DNA of 34,692 nt, taken from the NCBI GenBank assembly GCA_030446525.1, contig JAUJNC010000040.1, positions 1-34,692 of the forward strand, given 5' to 3'. The position numbers and the translations under genes were made by a program. The stretch comes from Armatimonadaceae bacterium (GTDB taxonomy: Bacteria; Armatimonadota; Armatimonadia; Armatimonadales; Armatimonadaceae). Position 1 is the first letter of the stretch; every line of letters starts with the position of its first letter. The notes beneath the pieces were generated by a model that was not told the origin of the DNA, did not search any database, and saw nothing but the letters and a program-made list of their open reading frames with translations. Of the stretch, positions 26,143 to 34,692 are shown one piece after another.

Positions 26143-28490
26143 GTGAACGTGTCAAAGACTGCACTTATGGCGAAAAATGGCTTCGTCAACATGAGGCTCC
26201 CCGATCCAAAACCGCCGGCAGGTTCTTCCGTGTCAGCCCGCAGTGGGCGGTCGGCTGGATGCCTCTTCTGGTTGCTGGCCCCCTTGCTGACGGTGGCGCT
26301 TGTGATGACCACGAACGGGCGGCAGCCGGCGTTAAGGCCCCTTCGGGCACGGGAGAGCGGTGGAAGCGCTTTGCCATCATGGTGTGGCAGTACAAAACCC
26401 CGCCTCCGGGGCCGGAAGTCGAACGACTTTATGAAATCCTGAACCTGCGCGGTATCCATCTGGACAACGGCTTTTCGGACGCGCTGCTTCGCTTCGCCAA
26501 GGAGAACGGTTACTTCTACTACGTGGACCACGCGGCGGGTAAAGGGGACCTGCATCTCCATCGCGGCGAATGGGACGATTTTGCCAGAGCGTACCGTCAG
26601 GATCGCAAACGTCCCGTGCGCCCGCGCAGTATCTGGGACCCGGCGGTGCGCGCCCGCCTGAAGCAGCGGCTGCGCGAGAACATCACGAGGGCCCGCACGG
26701 GCGGCGTGTTGGCTTACGCCTTCGACGACGAGATCTCGCTGACCTCGTTCACCACGCCCGCCGACGTCGACTGGTCGCCGGAAGGGCTAACGCGCTTTCG
26801 CGCCTGGCTGCGTGCCGAATACGCCACGCTGGAGCAGCTGAACGCCCGGTGGGGCACTCGGTTCGCCCGATGGGAAGAGGTCGAGCCTGAAGGCGTGGAC
26901 GACCTGCTGCACTTCCACAGGCAGCCTTTTGACCGCTGGAACCTCGCGCCCTGGTTGGACCATCGGCGCTTCATGGATGGCGCCTGGGCCGACCTGCTGG
27001 CCGAGCTGACCCGCGAAGCGAACGCCCTGGATCCGTCCACGCCCGCGGGCTTTGTCGGCGGGCAGGCCCCGGCGGCGTACGGCGGGTTCGACTACGCGCG
27101 CCTGACGGAGGCGGTCCAGTGGATGGAAGCGTACGACATCGGGGGGACGAACGAGATCCTGCGCTCCTTCTGGGGCTCGTCCCGCCCGCGCGTGCAGACC
27201 TATTTCCTCACCGAGAAGCCCGCGCAGGACAAGTGGTTCCTCTGGTACTACCTCGTGCACGGCAACCGCGGCGTCATCTGCTGGCCGGACACCCCGAAGG
27301 GCCCCTGGTTCCAGAACGGCCAGGCACGGGAAAGCGTCCGCGCGCTCGCGGACACGTTCCGCGAGGTTCAGGGGCCGCTGAGCGAGATCTTCCCGGGCGC
27401 CATCTTCGAGCACGACGGCATCGCGCTCTACTACTCGCAGCCGAGCATCGCCGTCTCGTGGTTCATGGACATCGAGCCGCACGGCCGCACCTGGGTGAAC
27501 CGCAGTTCGTCGATGAACAACGACAACGCCACGGACATCCTCAACCGCTGGGCCTGGATGAAACTTCTCGAAGACGCGGGGTTCCAATATGACTTCGTTT
27601 CGTACCGCGATGTGGAGCGGCGCGGGGCGGCGGCTCTGGGCGCTTACCGCGTGCTGATCCTGCCGCGCACCCTGGCGCTCTCGGACAAAGAGGCCGCGGC
27701 GCTCCGTGCATGGGTGGCCGGCGGCGGTACGCTGATCGCTGACTACCTGCCCGGGGTCTTCGACGAACACGGGAAAGCGCGGCCCCGCGGGGCGCTGGAT
27801 GCGGTGTTCGGTGTCACACGCGACGCCGGCCAAGGCGTCCTCGACGGTAAAACCGTTGCCGAAGTCAACGCCGAGCTGTATCAGAAGCCTCTTCCGGCGC
27901 GGCTCGCTCATGTGGGCACGCTCCGGGATCGGGAAGGGGCGGTCCTGTATGAGAGGATGCTCCGCCCCACCGGCGGCGCCTCGGCCCAGGACACCGCACA
28001 AGGCTCCGCCACCGGCATCAGCAACACCTTCGGGAAAGGCAGGACTTTCTATGCGAACTGGACGCCGCTCCCCTACCTGTTCGTTCGCGCGACCGAGGAA
28101 GGGCGCAAGCAGCGGACACGGATCACCCGGCAGCTCGCGTGGAGATCGGGACAGCGCACTCACCCCCTGGAGCCGCGCGTGCGGGTTGTTGCCCAGGGGA
28201 AGGAGCTGCCCCTCGCCGAGCGGCTCTTCTGGAAAAAGGGCGGCAGGCGCTACCTGTGCGTGGTCCTGAACCCGCTGCGGACCGCGAAGATCGACGCCGC
28301 CGGGGGCGTCGACGATCTGCCTGCCGAGGGCGCGCTGACGATCACCCTCGAGTTTAACGACCCGATCATCGGAGTAAAGAACGAACGCACCAACAGCCCG
28401 TTAGGAGACGGCAGCCGCTTCACCGACCGCTGGCTGCCTTACGAGGCCAATATCTACTCCTGGCCAGCGGCACGATCACCCGATCCGTGA
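26143..28490 (+). CDS. GH42-like beta-galactosidase family glycosidase, N-terminus frameshifted
   Basis: The main frame runs to 28490. It shows a GH42-type TIM barrel (YEILNLRGIHLDNGFSDA, GVLAYAFDDEISLTSFTTPA with the putative acid/base Glu, FRAWLRAEYATLEQLNARWG, WFLWYYLVHGNRGVICWPDT), followed by the GH42 trimerisation domain (YRVLILPRTLALSDKEAAAL, GGGTLIADYLPGVFDEHGK) and a C-terminal beta domain. The true N-terminus lies in another frame: from GTG 26143 or ATG 26167, with a membrane stretch CLFWLLAPLLTVALVM as signal or anchor, joined by a shift near 26310-26360. The family hydrolyses beta-galactosides, and distant members other sugars. Ends in a strong hairpin. Neither start has a good ribosome site. 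Confidence 0.8.
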
Positions 28491-28537
28491 AACGCACGCG
28501 CCGGGAGGTTTTCCCGCCGAATTATCGAATAGTAACG

Positions 28538-28562
28538 GAGCCAGACGTGGGTCGTCTGGCTC
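28538..28562 (+). terminator. Intrinsic terminator-like hairpin after the GH42-like gene
   Basis: GAGCCAGACG (28538-28547) and CGTCTGGCTC (28553-28562) form a perfect 10-bp stem with a 5-base loop, followed by ATCCTTTCT. The T-run is short and the insertion sequence begins 11 bases later, so the original tail may have been cut by the insertion. Confidence 0.6.
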
Positions 28563-28573
28563 ATCCTTTCTAA

Positions 28574-28590
28574 TACTACAGTTGTAGATT
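28574..28590 (+). repeat. Left terminal inverted repeat of the IS
   Basis: TACTACAGTTGTAGATT; exact reverse complement of 29964-29980. The inner part contains the self-complementary CTACAGTTGTAG core. Confidence 0.92.
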
Positions 28591-28611
28591 GATCACACCG
28601 ACGATTCAGGC

Positions 28612-29978
28612 ATGAACATCGATGCTTTTCTTGACGAGACACTGCCCCAGTGGCAGCGCGCCTTTGACACACTCACCGCCCGAGTCGGCAAGCACTTGCC
28701 GCGTGTCGAGCTGCGCGAGCAGGCCAGAGACTACCTGCAGGCCCTGCTCAGTCCCATCGAGCGCAAGAATGGTTGGCAGATGGCCCAAGGGCTCGGTCAC
28801 CAGACACCTTACAGAATCCAGCACCTGCTGGGAAGAAGCCGCTGGGACGCCGATACCCTGCGCGACGAGGTGCGCCACTATGTTATCGAGCATCTAGGCG
28901 AGGCAGAGGGCGTGCTGATTCTCGATGAGACCGGCTTCGTCAAGAAAGGCAGCCACTCGGCTGGTGTCGCCCGACAGTACAGCGGCACGGCAGCAAGGAT
29001 CGAGAACTGTCAGATCGGCGTGTTCCTGGCTTACGCCAGCAGCCGAGGCCATGCCTTGATAGACCGAGCATTGTATCTGCCCAAGGAGTGGACCGACGAC
29101 AAAGAACGCTGCGGCAAGGCCGGTATCGTTGAGGACGTAACGCTCACCACCAAGCCCAAGATGGGCCGGCAGTTGCTGCAGAGGGCCTTCGCCGCGGGCG
29201 TGCCGGCGCGCTGGGTGACGGGGGACTCGGTGTACGGCAACGACCGCAGCCTGCAGTTGTGGCTGCAGGCGCGCGGCCAATGCCATGTGCTGGCGGTGAC
29301 GGGGCAGGAGATGCTCTACATCGGCGGGAAAGGATGGCGCGTCAAAGATCTCTTGCCCCGGATCCCCGCAGATGGCTGGCAGAGGCTGAGTTGCGGGGCG
29401 GGTTCCAAGGGCGAGCGGGAGTTCGCCTGGGCCTGGCAGGAGGTCAACCAGGGGCACGGCGATGCCTGGAAGCGCTGGCTGCTGGTGCGCCGGAGCCTGT
29501 CGGACCCACAGCAGATGACTGCCTTCCGCGCGTTTGCTCCGGCGGACACTTCGCTGGAGACGTTGGCAGCGGTGGCAGGGCGCCGCTGGTGTATTGAGTG
29601 CTGTTTCGAGCAGGCCAAGGGCGAGGTGGGTCTGGACCAGTACGAGGTGCGCTCGTGGGCGGGCTGGCACCGGCATGTGACGCTGTCGATGGCGGCTCTG
29701 GCGTTCCTGTCGGTGGTGCGTTGTGCCCAGGGAAAAAAGGGGCTCCTGTTTCCCGGCAAGAGGGCGAGGTCTCTGGAGCGGTTCAAGCAGGCTCGAAACC
29801 GGTTGTGCCGCTGAGCGTCGGGGAGATACGGCATCTGCTGGGATCTGTGCTATGGCGTGTGGCCGGTGGGGCAGCATTTGTGTGGGCGTGGTCACTGTGG
29901 CGGCGCGGGCATCAAGCGCTGGCCCGCGCCTGCCACTACAAGCGAAGAGCGAAAGAACAAGGAAATCTACAACTGTAG
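28612..29978 (+). CDS. IS701-type transposase, frameshifted near its end
   Basis: The frame from ATG 28612 (MNIDAFLDETLPQWQRAFD) is open to 29814. DDE motifs: VLILDETGFVKKGSHS (first Asp), ARWVTGDSVYGND (second Asp) and CCFEQAKGEVGLDQYEVRSW (Glu). The family's usual tail continues in another frame after a base lost near 29808: LSVGEIRHLLGSVLWRV, FVWAWSLWRRGHQALARACH, ending NLQL with its TAG inside the right inverted repeat. About 455 residues if repaired. As read, 55 C-terminal residues are missing, which may or may not abolish activity; a consensus error in a run of bases is also possible. Confidence 0.88.
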
Positions 29979-29980
29979 TA
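29964..29980 (-). repeat. Right terminal inverted repeat of the IS
   Basis: AATCTACAACTGTAGTA. The transposase stop codon TAG (29976-29978), read in the corrected frame, lies inside this repeat. Confidence 0.92.
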
Positions 29981-29999
29981 CTTAGTGAGGAGGACATGT

Positions 30000-32900
30000 A
30001 TGGCACTTCGGTACGACGTCACAGCACTCCAGATGCCGATCTACTACAATGAGGTCCGGCTCGACACCCTGCCCATTGGCAAGGGAGAAAAAAAGGGAGA
30101 CAAAGAGGTTCTGTTGGCTGGCGGAGACCACGACCATGACGGTCTGATGTACGCCCTGACGATCAACGTTCCACTGCTGGAGTATATCCGCGCCCTAATC
30201 AAGGGGGAAACGCCCTCCGATGAGCTGAAAGAAAAAGCTCAGGACCGCGCCCTTAAGCTGGAAATGCCCTTTCCCACTGACCGTAAGCAGGCGACTAGTC
30301 CGCACCCCTTGGTCCGCCCGCTGGTTCTGCGCGCGCGGCACAAGGAGACGGTCCACGTCACCTTGCGCAACAAAATCAAAGACCGGCGGGTGGGAATACA
30401 TCTCGTTGCCGATGGCTACGACGTCCGAACAAGTGATGGCTCCTATGTGGGGGAGAACCCTACCCATGTGGGAGGGAAGCCCGTTAACCTGGCCGACACC
30501 AACCAGACGGTCGAATACACGTGGGTCTGCAACAACGAAGGTGTTTTTCCTTTCCACGACGGGGGCAACTACGACGGGACGGAGAAGGGGAAGGAGCGTG
30601 ACAGCACCAATCTCCACGGGTTATTCGGTGCTCTGGTTGTCGAGCCGCCGGGGGCTATTTGGCGAGACCCCATCACCGGGCGTATGGCTCCTGAAGAGGT
30701 GCCTGAACTCGACGGATTGTACATGGACATCCTCTTCCCGGCCGACCTGGAACGCCCGCCATCAGATGACCCGAAACCTTGGCCGGAGTATGACTGGTCA
30801 ATCCAGCGATGGAGCGAGGCGACGATCGATTACTCAGAATACGCGCACCGCGAGTTCGTAGTTGTGTTTCATGACGAACCTGAGTTCAAGCCCCCTCATG
30901 AGGACACTCCTCCGGATCCCTGCGGCGGCCACGGCGGCGGCGGCGGCCACGGCGGCGGAGAACATCAGCTTCCAATCATGCCGATATCGTACCGGGCCGA
31001 GCCGATGATCAACCGAGAGCACGAACTGTTCCGGCTGATACACGCTGAGCACGATTTCCAGGACCGCCCGGTCCTCAATGAGGAGCAGCACCACAGCTCC
31101 TGGATGTTCGGCGACCCAGAAACCCCGATACTAAAAGCCTATATCGGCGACCCGGTGCGGATTCGGCTGGTACACGGGGGCGTGAAGGAGACCCATGTCT
31201 TCCATCTGCACCTGTACGAGTGGCATGCCGCGCCGCAGGATACGGACTCTCCGCGTATCGATGCCATCTCCTTCAGCCCACAGACCGGCCACACCATCGA
31301 GCCGCTGTGGGGGGCGGGGAACCGGCATCAGGTCGCAGGCGACGTTATCTGGCACTGCCACCTGTACCCCCACTTCCATGAAGGCATGTGGGGCATGTTC
31401 CGCACCTTCGAGACGCTTCAGGAGGGGAAGATAGGCGATCTCCTGACTGACGATCCCAAATCGGTGTACGCGCGCCGCCGCATAGGCCAGTATCCCGACG
31501 GCACCCCGATTGAAAAGCTGCTGCCCCTGCCCGGTCGTCCCCTGCTGCCCAGACCCAGCAAGCAGCACCCCGGCTACCCGCTCTACGTCCCGGGGGCAAA
31601 TCGCGTCAAGTCGCCGCGTCCGCCATGGCCGCCCACTGCCGGGCGCCTTCCCGACGACTATGACTATCGCTCGGACCCGACAGCGCTGGAACTGGCGGCC
31701 TTCAATAAGGAGCCTGTTCCCGGCGAACTGTTCACGCGCTATCCCTTCCGTGAGCAGCAGGCAAAGATGGATCCCGACGATGTGTCGTACCTCTGTACGC
31801 AAGACGGTGACACGGATGACTGTGACAAGCGGGAAGTTCGCCATCCCATCGATGTCATCAGCAGGCCCATACGCTATCACCAGAGTTCCGGACATGAGTG
31901 GTGGGACCCCTCCGGCCATTTGTTCGTCCTCAATTCCGACGATCCACATGACGACGAGTCCGGCGACGAGCAGGCGACCGGTGAGACCCGGGCATCGGGG
32001 GCGGTATCCTCGCTGGCTGAGTGGGAAAACAGCTTCTGCTCGCAGCGTCCGGAATGGCATGAGCCGCTGTTCTTCCGCGCGAACCACGGACAGATCCTGA
32101 ACCTCACGCTGAATAACCGCCTGCCGGAGAGTTTTCCTGAAACGGCCTTTGACTTAGCCCTCCCGCCCTGTGACGAACGTCCGTGGGAAGGCGAATGCGC
32201 CCTCCATGTCCACATGGTCAAGTTCGACCCGATCTGTGCTGACGGCGCGAGCGTGGGCTGGAACTATATAAGCGGCCCGCGGATCCAAACAAAGGAGAAC
32301 GACAGGACCAAGATGGTTTACCGGTGGTGGCTGGACCAGGAGTTCGGCACCATCTTCTTCCACGACCACCTGTTTGCCAATTATCGCCAGAAGCGCGGCC
32401 TCTTCGGCGCGCTTATCGTCGAACCTTCGGGGGCCAAGTACTACGACAACTTCAAGGAGGGAGACACCAAGGAGAACGAGATCATCAGCGGGGTGCAGGC
32501 CCGGATCACGTTGCGGCCCGAACGCAGCGACCGGACGCCGCGTCAGGGGCTGACACAGACAGTAAGGGGGACGTCGGTCCGGGAATTCTGTCTCGCGCTG
32601 GCGGATTTTATCCCGATGTTTGATCGGCAACAGCCCGGCAAGACCCGCTGTGGGGAGCCGCTCAACCCGCCGGAGGAATCTGGGGGGCACGGAGACCAGG
32701 GGGTGATGGCGATCAACTACCGCTGCGAGCCGATTCGCAATCGCCCTGACAACTCAGACCCCGCCTACTGGTTCAGCTCACGCGTCCATGGCCTGCCGGA
32801 TACTACCGGCTTCGCTGCCCACGCGAATGATCCCATCTGGTTCCGAATCATTCAGGGTTCGCACGAGGAGCAACACAGCTTCCAGGTGCACGGCATGCGG

Positions 32901-34679
32901 TGGCGCCGATTCCGCAGAAACCTGGAGTCTACCCTGCGCAACCAGCAGACCTTTGGCATAGCCGAGGCTTTTACGTTCGTACATAACGAACCCTTCGGGC
33001 CGGGCGATTACCTGTACAAACTCTCCAGCGCTGACGATCTGTGGCTGGGCTGCTGGGGGCTGATCCGCGCGTTCCCGCGTCCAGAGCGGATAGCGGGGGC
33101 AGCAGCTTCTGCCCTCCCGCAAATCGAGCGCGACGAAGAGGCCGGGGAGAACGCTCCGATTCCCGAGCCAGTCTCCTTTGAGGACGAATCGTCAGCGTCC
33201 GAATCACTGGCCATTCGGGAACCTGCCCCGCTTCCGGGTGTCGTCGCGCCGGCCGCGCCACCGCCGGCTCTGGTACGTCACTTTGCGGTTGAGGCAGTAA
33301 AGCGTTCGCTTGTCTACCGGCCCGCCCGGGCTGCGGACCAACCTGCGATCATCGATCCACAGGGCGTGGTCTACCGTGTTCTGTCCCTGAACGTATACCA
33401 TGAGAACAATCCGGGGGCGAAGACATCCGTACCTTTGCCGCCCTCCGCTGGCGACGAGCCGCTGGTTCTTCGGTGTCATCAGGGGGAAGTGGTAAAGGTC
33501 ACGCTGTACAACAGGACCGGCGGTACCCTCCGGCACGAAAGCGATCCTCCGGAGGTTCCCCTCGACCGAAAGAACCGCCCGGTTTCCCAGCAGGTTTCTC
33601 TGCACGCTGACTTCCTGCTCTACGACGTGCTTACAAGCGATGGAGCCAACGTCGGAAGGAACCCCTACCAGACCATCTATCCGGGCTACAGGATTACTTA
33701 TCGGTGGGATACCCGGGTTTATCAGGATGACGCGCAGAGTAATCTGCCGCTGGGGCCATTGATGCTTCAGGACATGGCGGATTTCCGGCACCACCGCCAC
33801 CACGGCCTTGTGGGCGCTCTCATCATGGAAGCGCCGAAGTCCGATCCTCTGGCAGTGGCGCCGAACCAGACAACGGCAGCCCCGGATGCGCGTCCAGCTT
33901 GGTCAGGAGCACGCGCAACCATCGTCGAAGGCAGAAAACGCTTCGAGGAGATAGTGCTGTTCATGCAGGACGGCCTGCGCTTATACTGGGACAAGCCTAA
34001 TGGTAAGCCGCTTCCTGACGCTCCACCGGACGAGGAAGGCGGCAAGCCAGACCACGAGGACGAGGGGCAAAAGGGCTTCAGCTATCGTTCCGAACCGCGC
34101 GGACCGATCTTCGACGTGAGGGGGCGACCTGATCTCCCGCCGCACGAGTGGCTTCACGACCCCAAGCCCGCCACCCCGCTATGGCTTGTGGGCACGGAAA
34201 GTTGCGTGCGTTTGCATCTCATAGGAGCGTGCGACAAACCACGCAACCACAGCTTTACCGTGCACGGGGTAGCGTGGCCGGAGCATCGATTCCGGCGCGA
34301 CGACTCGGGCGGGACCGGCACGCAGAATCCGTGCCTGGATCCGAATGAAGACGACCGCTTCCCTGTTTCCTCGGAGTCGGCGATTACTACCGGCACGGTA
34401 CGCACCTTCCGGTTCTCGCCGCAGTTCCCCGGCGACCACGCCTACCGCAGCGGCATACTGCGCTGGGACGTTCCTCAGGGGATGTGGGGCATCCTTCGGG
34501 TAAAGGCAAGAGAAGACCGGGTCCAAGGCATGCGGGGTACCGGGATCGATACCAGTCCCAATGTCTTTGCTCCGCCGCCTGAAAGCAGGCGGCGCGGTAT
34601 TCGTACGGCAGCATGGGCATCCCTGGCCGTAGGCTTTGGCTGGCTGGCGTGGAAGGAGTGGAAAAAAGGGAGGAATTAA
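30000..34679 (+). CDS. Giant multicopper oxidase, MnxG-like, three repeated units
   Basis: A 1,559-residue protein; ATG at 30000 after GAGGAGG (29987-29993). It has three repeats of two cupredoxin domains each. Shared marks: SDGSYVGENP, ADGASVGWNY, SDGANVGRNP (near 144, 744, 1210); GLFGALVVEP, GLFGALIVEP, GLVGALIMEA (near 206, 800, 1267); YRAEP, YRCEP, YRSEP (near 332, 908, 1361). Only some ligands are kept: type 1 copper His399, Cys453, His458, Met463; trinuclear site HLH 402/404 and HCH 452/454 in unit 1, HVH 736/738 and HDH 788/790 in unit 2. A Gly/His loop lies at 308-322. No N-terminal signal peptide; a C-terminal helix at about 1536-1551 with Lys/Arg beyond it may anchor it. Relatives oxidise metals such as Mn(II) or other substrates with O2. 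GC is lower than the left half of the window. Confidence 0.88.
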   Translation: MALRYDVTALQMPIYYNEVRLDTLPIGKGEKKGDKEVLLAGGDHDHDGLMYALTINVPLLEYIRALIKGETPSDELKEKAQDRALKLEMPFPTDRKQATSPHPLVRPLVLRARHKETVHVTLRNKIKDRRVGIHLVADGYDVRTSDGSYVGENPTHVGGKPVNLADTNQTVEYTWVCNNEGVFPFHDGGNYDGTEKGKERDSTNLHGLFGALVVEPPGAIWRDPITGRMAPEEVPELDGLYMDILFPADLERPPSDDPKPWPEYDWSIQRWSEATIDYSEYAHREFVVVFHDEPEFKPPHEDTPPDPCGGHGGGGGHGGGEHQLPIMPISYRAEPMINREHELFRLIHAEHDFQDRPVLNEEQHHSSWMFGDPETPILKAYIGDPVRIRLVHGGVKETHVFHLHLYEWHAAPQDTDSPRIDAISFSPQTGHTIEPLWGAGNRHQVAGDVIWHCHLYPHFHEGMWGMFRTFETLQEGKIGDLLTDDPKSVYARRRIGQYPDGTPIEKLLPLPGRPLLPRPSKQHPGYPLYVPGANRVKSPRPPWPPTAGRLPDDYDYRSDPTALELAAFNKEPVPGELFTRYPFREQQAKMDPDDVSYLCTQDGDTDDCDKREVRHPIDVISRPIRYHQSSGHEWWDPSGHLFVLNSDDPHDDESGDEQATGETRASGAVSSLAEWENSFCSQRPEWHEPLFFRANHGQILNLTLNNRLPESFPETAFDLALPPCDERPWEGECALHVHMVKFDPICADGASVGWNYISGPRIQTKENDRTKMVYRWWLDQEFGTIFFHDHLFANYRQKRGLFGALIVEPSGAKYYDNFKEGDTKENEIISGVQARITLRPERSDRTPRQGLTQTVRGTSVREFCLALADFIPMFDRQQPGKTRCGEPLNPPEESGGHGDQGVMAINYRCEPIRNRPDNSDPAYWFSSRVHGLPDTTGFAAHANDPIWFRIIQGSHEEQHSFQVHGMRWRRFRRNLESTLRNQQTFGIAEAFTFVHNEPFGPGDYLYKLSSADDLWLGCWGLIRAFPRPERIAGAAASALPQIERDEEAGENAPIPEPVSFEDESSASESLAIREPAPLPGVVAPAAPPPALVRHFAVEAVKRSLVYRPARAADQPAIIDPQGVVYRVLSLNVYHENNPGAKTSVPLPPSAGDEPLVLRCHQGEVVKVTLYNRTGGTLRHESDPPEVPLDRKNRPVSQQVSLHADFLLYDVLTSDGANVGRNPYQTIYPGYRITYRWDTRVYQDDAQSNLPLGPLMLQDMADFRHHRHHGLVGALIMEAPKSDPLAVAPNQTTAAPDARPAWSGARATIVEGRKRFEEIVLFMQDGLRLYWDKPNGKPLPDAPPDEEGGKPDHEDEGQKGFSYRSEPRGPIFDVRGRPDLPPHEWLHDPKPATPLWLVGTESCVRLHLIGACDKPRNHSFTVHGVAWPEHRFRRDDSGGTGTQNPCLDPNEDDRFPVSSESAITTGTVRTFRFSPQFPGDHAYRSGILRWDVPQGMWGILRVKAREDRVQGMRGTGIDTSPNVFAPPPESRRRGIRTAAWASLAVGFGWLAWKEWKKGRN

Positions 34680-34692
34680 TCGACACTCAGCT

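Larger units (their letters stand above)
28574..29980 (+). mobile_element. IS701-family insertion sequence
   Basis: A 1,407-base element bounded by perfect 17-bp terminal inverted repeats and containing one transposase gene that fills it. The 4 bases outside are CTAA on the left and CTTA on the right; IS701-type elements duplicate a 4-base YTNR target, which both fit, but they differ by one base, so the duplication is imperfect or one flank has changed. It lies between the GH42 terminator and the ribosome site of the giant oxidase. It has lower GC than the chromosomal genes. Confidence 0.85.

Noticed and set aside
28570..29984. Perfect target-site duplication for the IS
   Set aside because: Flanks CTAA and CTTA both fit YTNR but differ at one base, so an exact duplication cannot be claimed.
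30921..30965. GGC/CAC repeats as a possible repeat array or CRISPR
   Set aside because: They are in-frame codons for a Gly/His loop in the oxidase; no spaced repeats exist in the window.

Overview
The window is a high-GC bacterial segment (by eye about two thirds G+C or more over most of its length). It holds catabolic, housekeeping, flagellar and recently acquired genes. The lineage cannot be fixed from sequence alone. The mix of Gfo/Idh/MocA oxidoreductases, a Cys-type sulfatase, a heparinase-like lyase, a PF16962-type ABC exporter, a free-standing FlhB C-domain protein next to flhA-flhF, and xisH-xisI would fit Armatimonadota, Planctomycetota, Chloroflexota or high-GC Bacillota. I lean weakly to Armatimonadota.

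Layout. (1) 2-2044 (+): the tail of an unknown gene, then a secreted galactose-oxidase-like radical-copper enzyme. (2) 11066-2157 (-): a tightly packed seven-gene catabolic operon, in transcription order heparinase II/III-like lyase, sulfatase, Tat-exported dienelactone hydrolase, three Gfo/Idh/MocA oxidoreductases and a xylose-isomerase-like TIM barrel lying between the second and third of these. A divergent alpha/beta hydrolase (11202-13031) shares its control region, where a 14-bp perfect palindrome sits inside a candidate promoter. Together these look like a system for taking apart a sulfated or acylated uronic-acid-containing glycan and then oxidising and isomerising its sugars. (3) 13082-20383: an ABCB-type exporter (-), a cyclophilin (+) with a clear promoter and an attenuator-like leader hairpin, then an operon (-) of phosphoglucomutase, a DUF952 protein, an ABC ATPase and a PF16962-like permease. 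(4) 20494-25306 (+): flagellar export cluster fliK-like, fhlB-like, flhA, flhF. (5) 25386-26124 (+): xisH-xisI, visibly lower in GC. (6) 26143-28490 (+): GH42-like glycosidase with a terminator hairpin. (7) 28574-29980: an IS701-type insertion sequence with perfect 17-bp inverted repeats, landed directly before the Shine-Dalgarno of (8) 30000-34679 (+): a 1,559-residue multicopper oxidase of MnxG type, built of three repeated two-cupredoxin units.

Data quality strongly affects reading. Genes at about 3.3-5.2, 15.9-18.3, 21.3-21.5, 24.1-25.0 and 25.4-26.1 kb are broken by many single-base shifts, while genes between them are clean over kilobases. Clustering and preserved protein similarity across the shifts make local consensus errors more likely than true pseudogenes. 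The heparinase lesion is different: a 71-bp tandem duplication whose removal restores the frame exactly.

The most interesting items are the giant multicopper oxidase with its active site placed between repeat units 1 and 2, its disruption-prone position beside the IS, the sulfated-glycan operon with its palindromic control site, the attenuator-like leader of the cyclophilin, and xisHI outside an obvious cyanobacterial setting.
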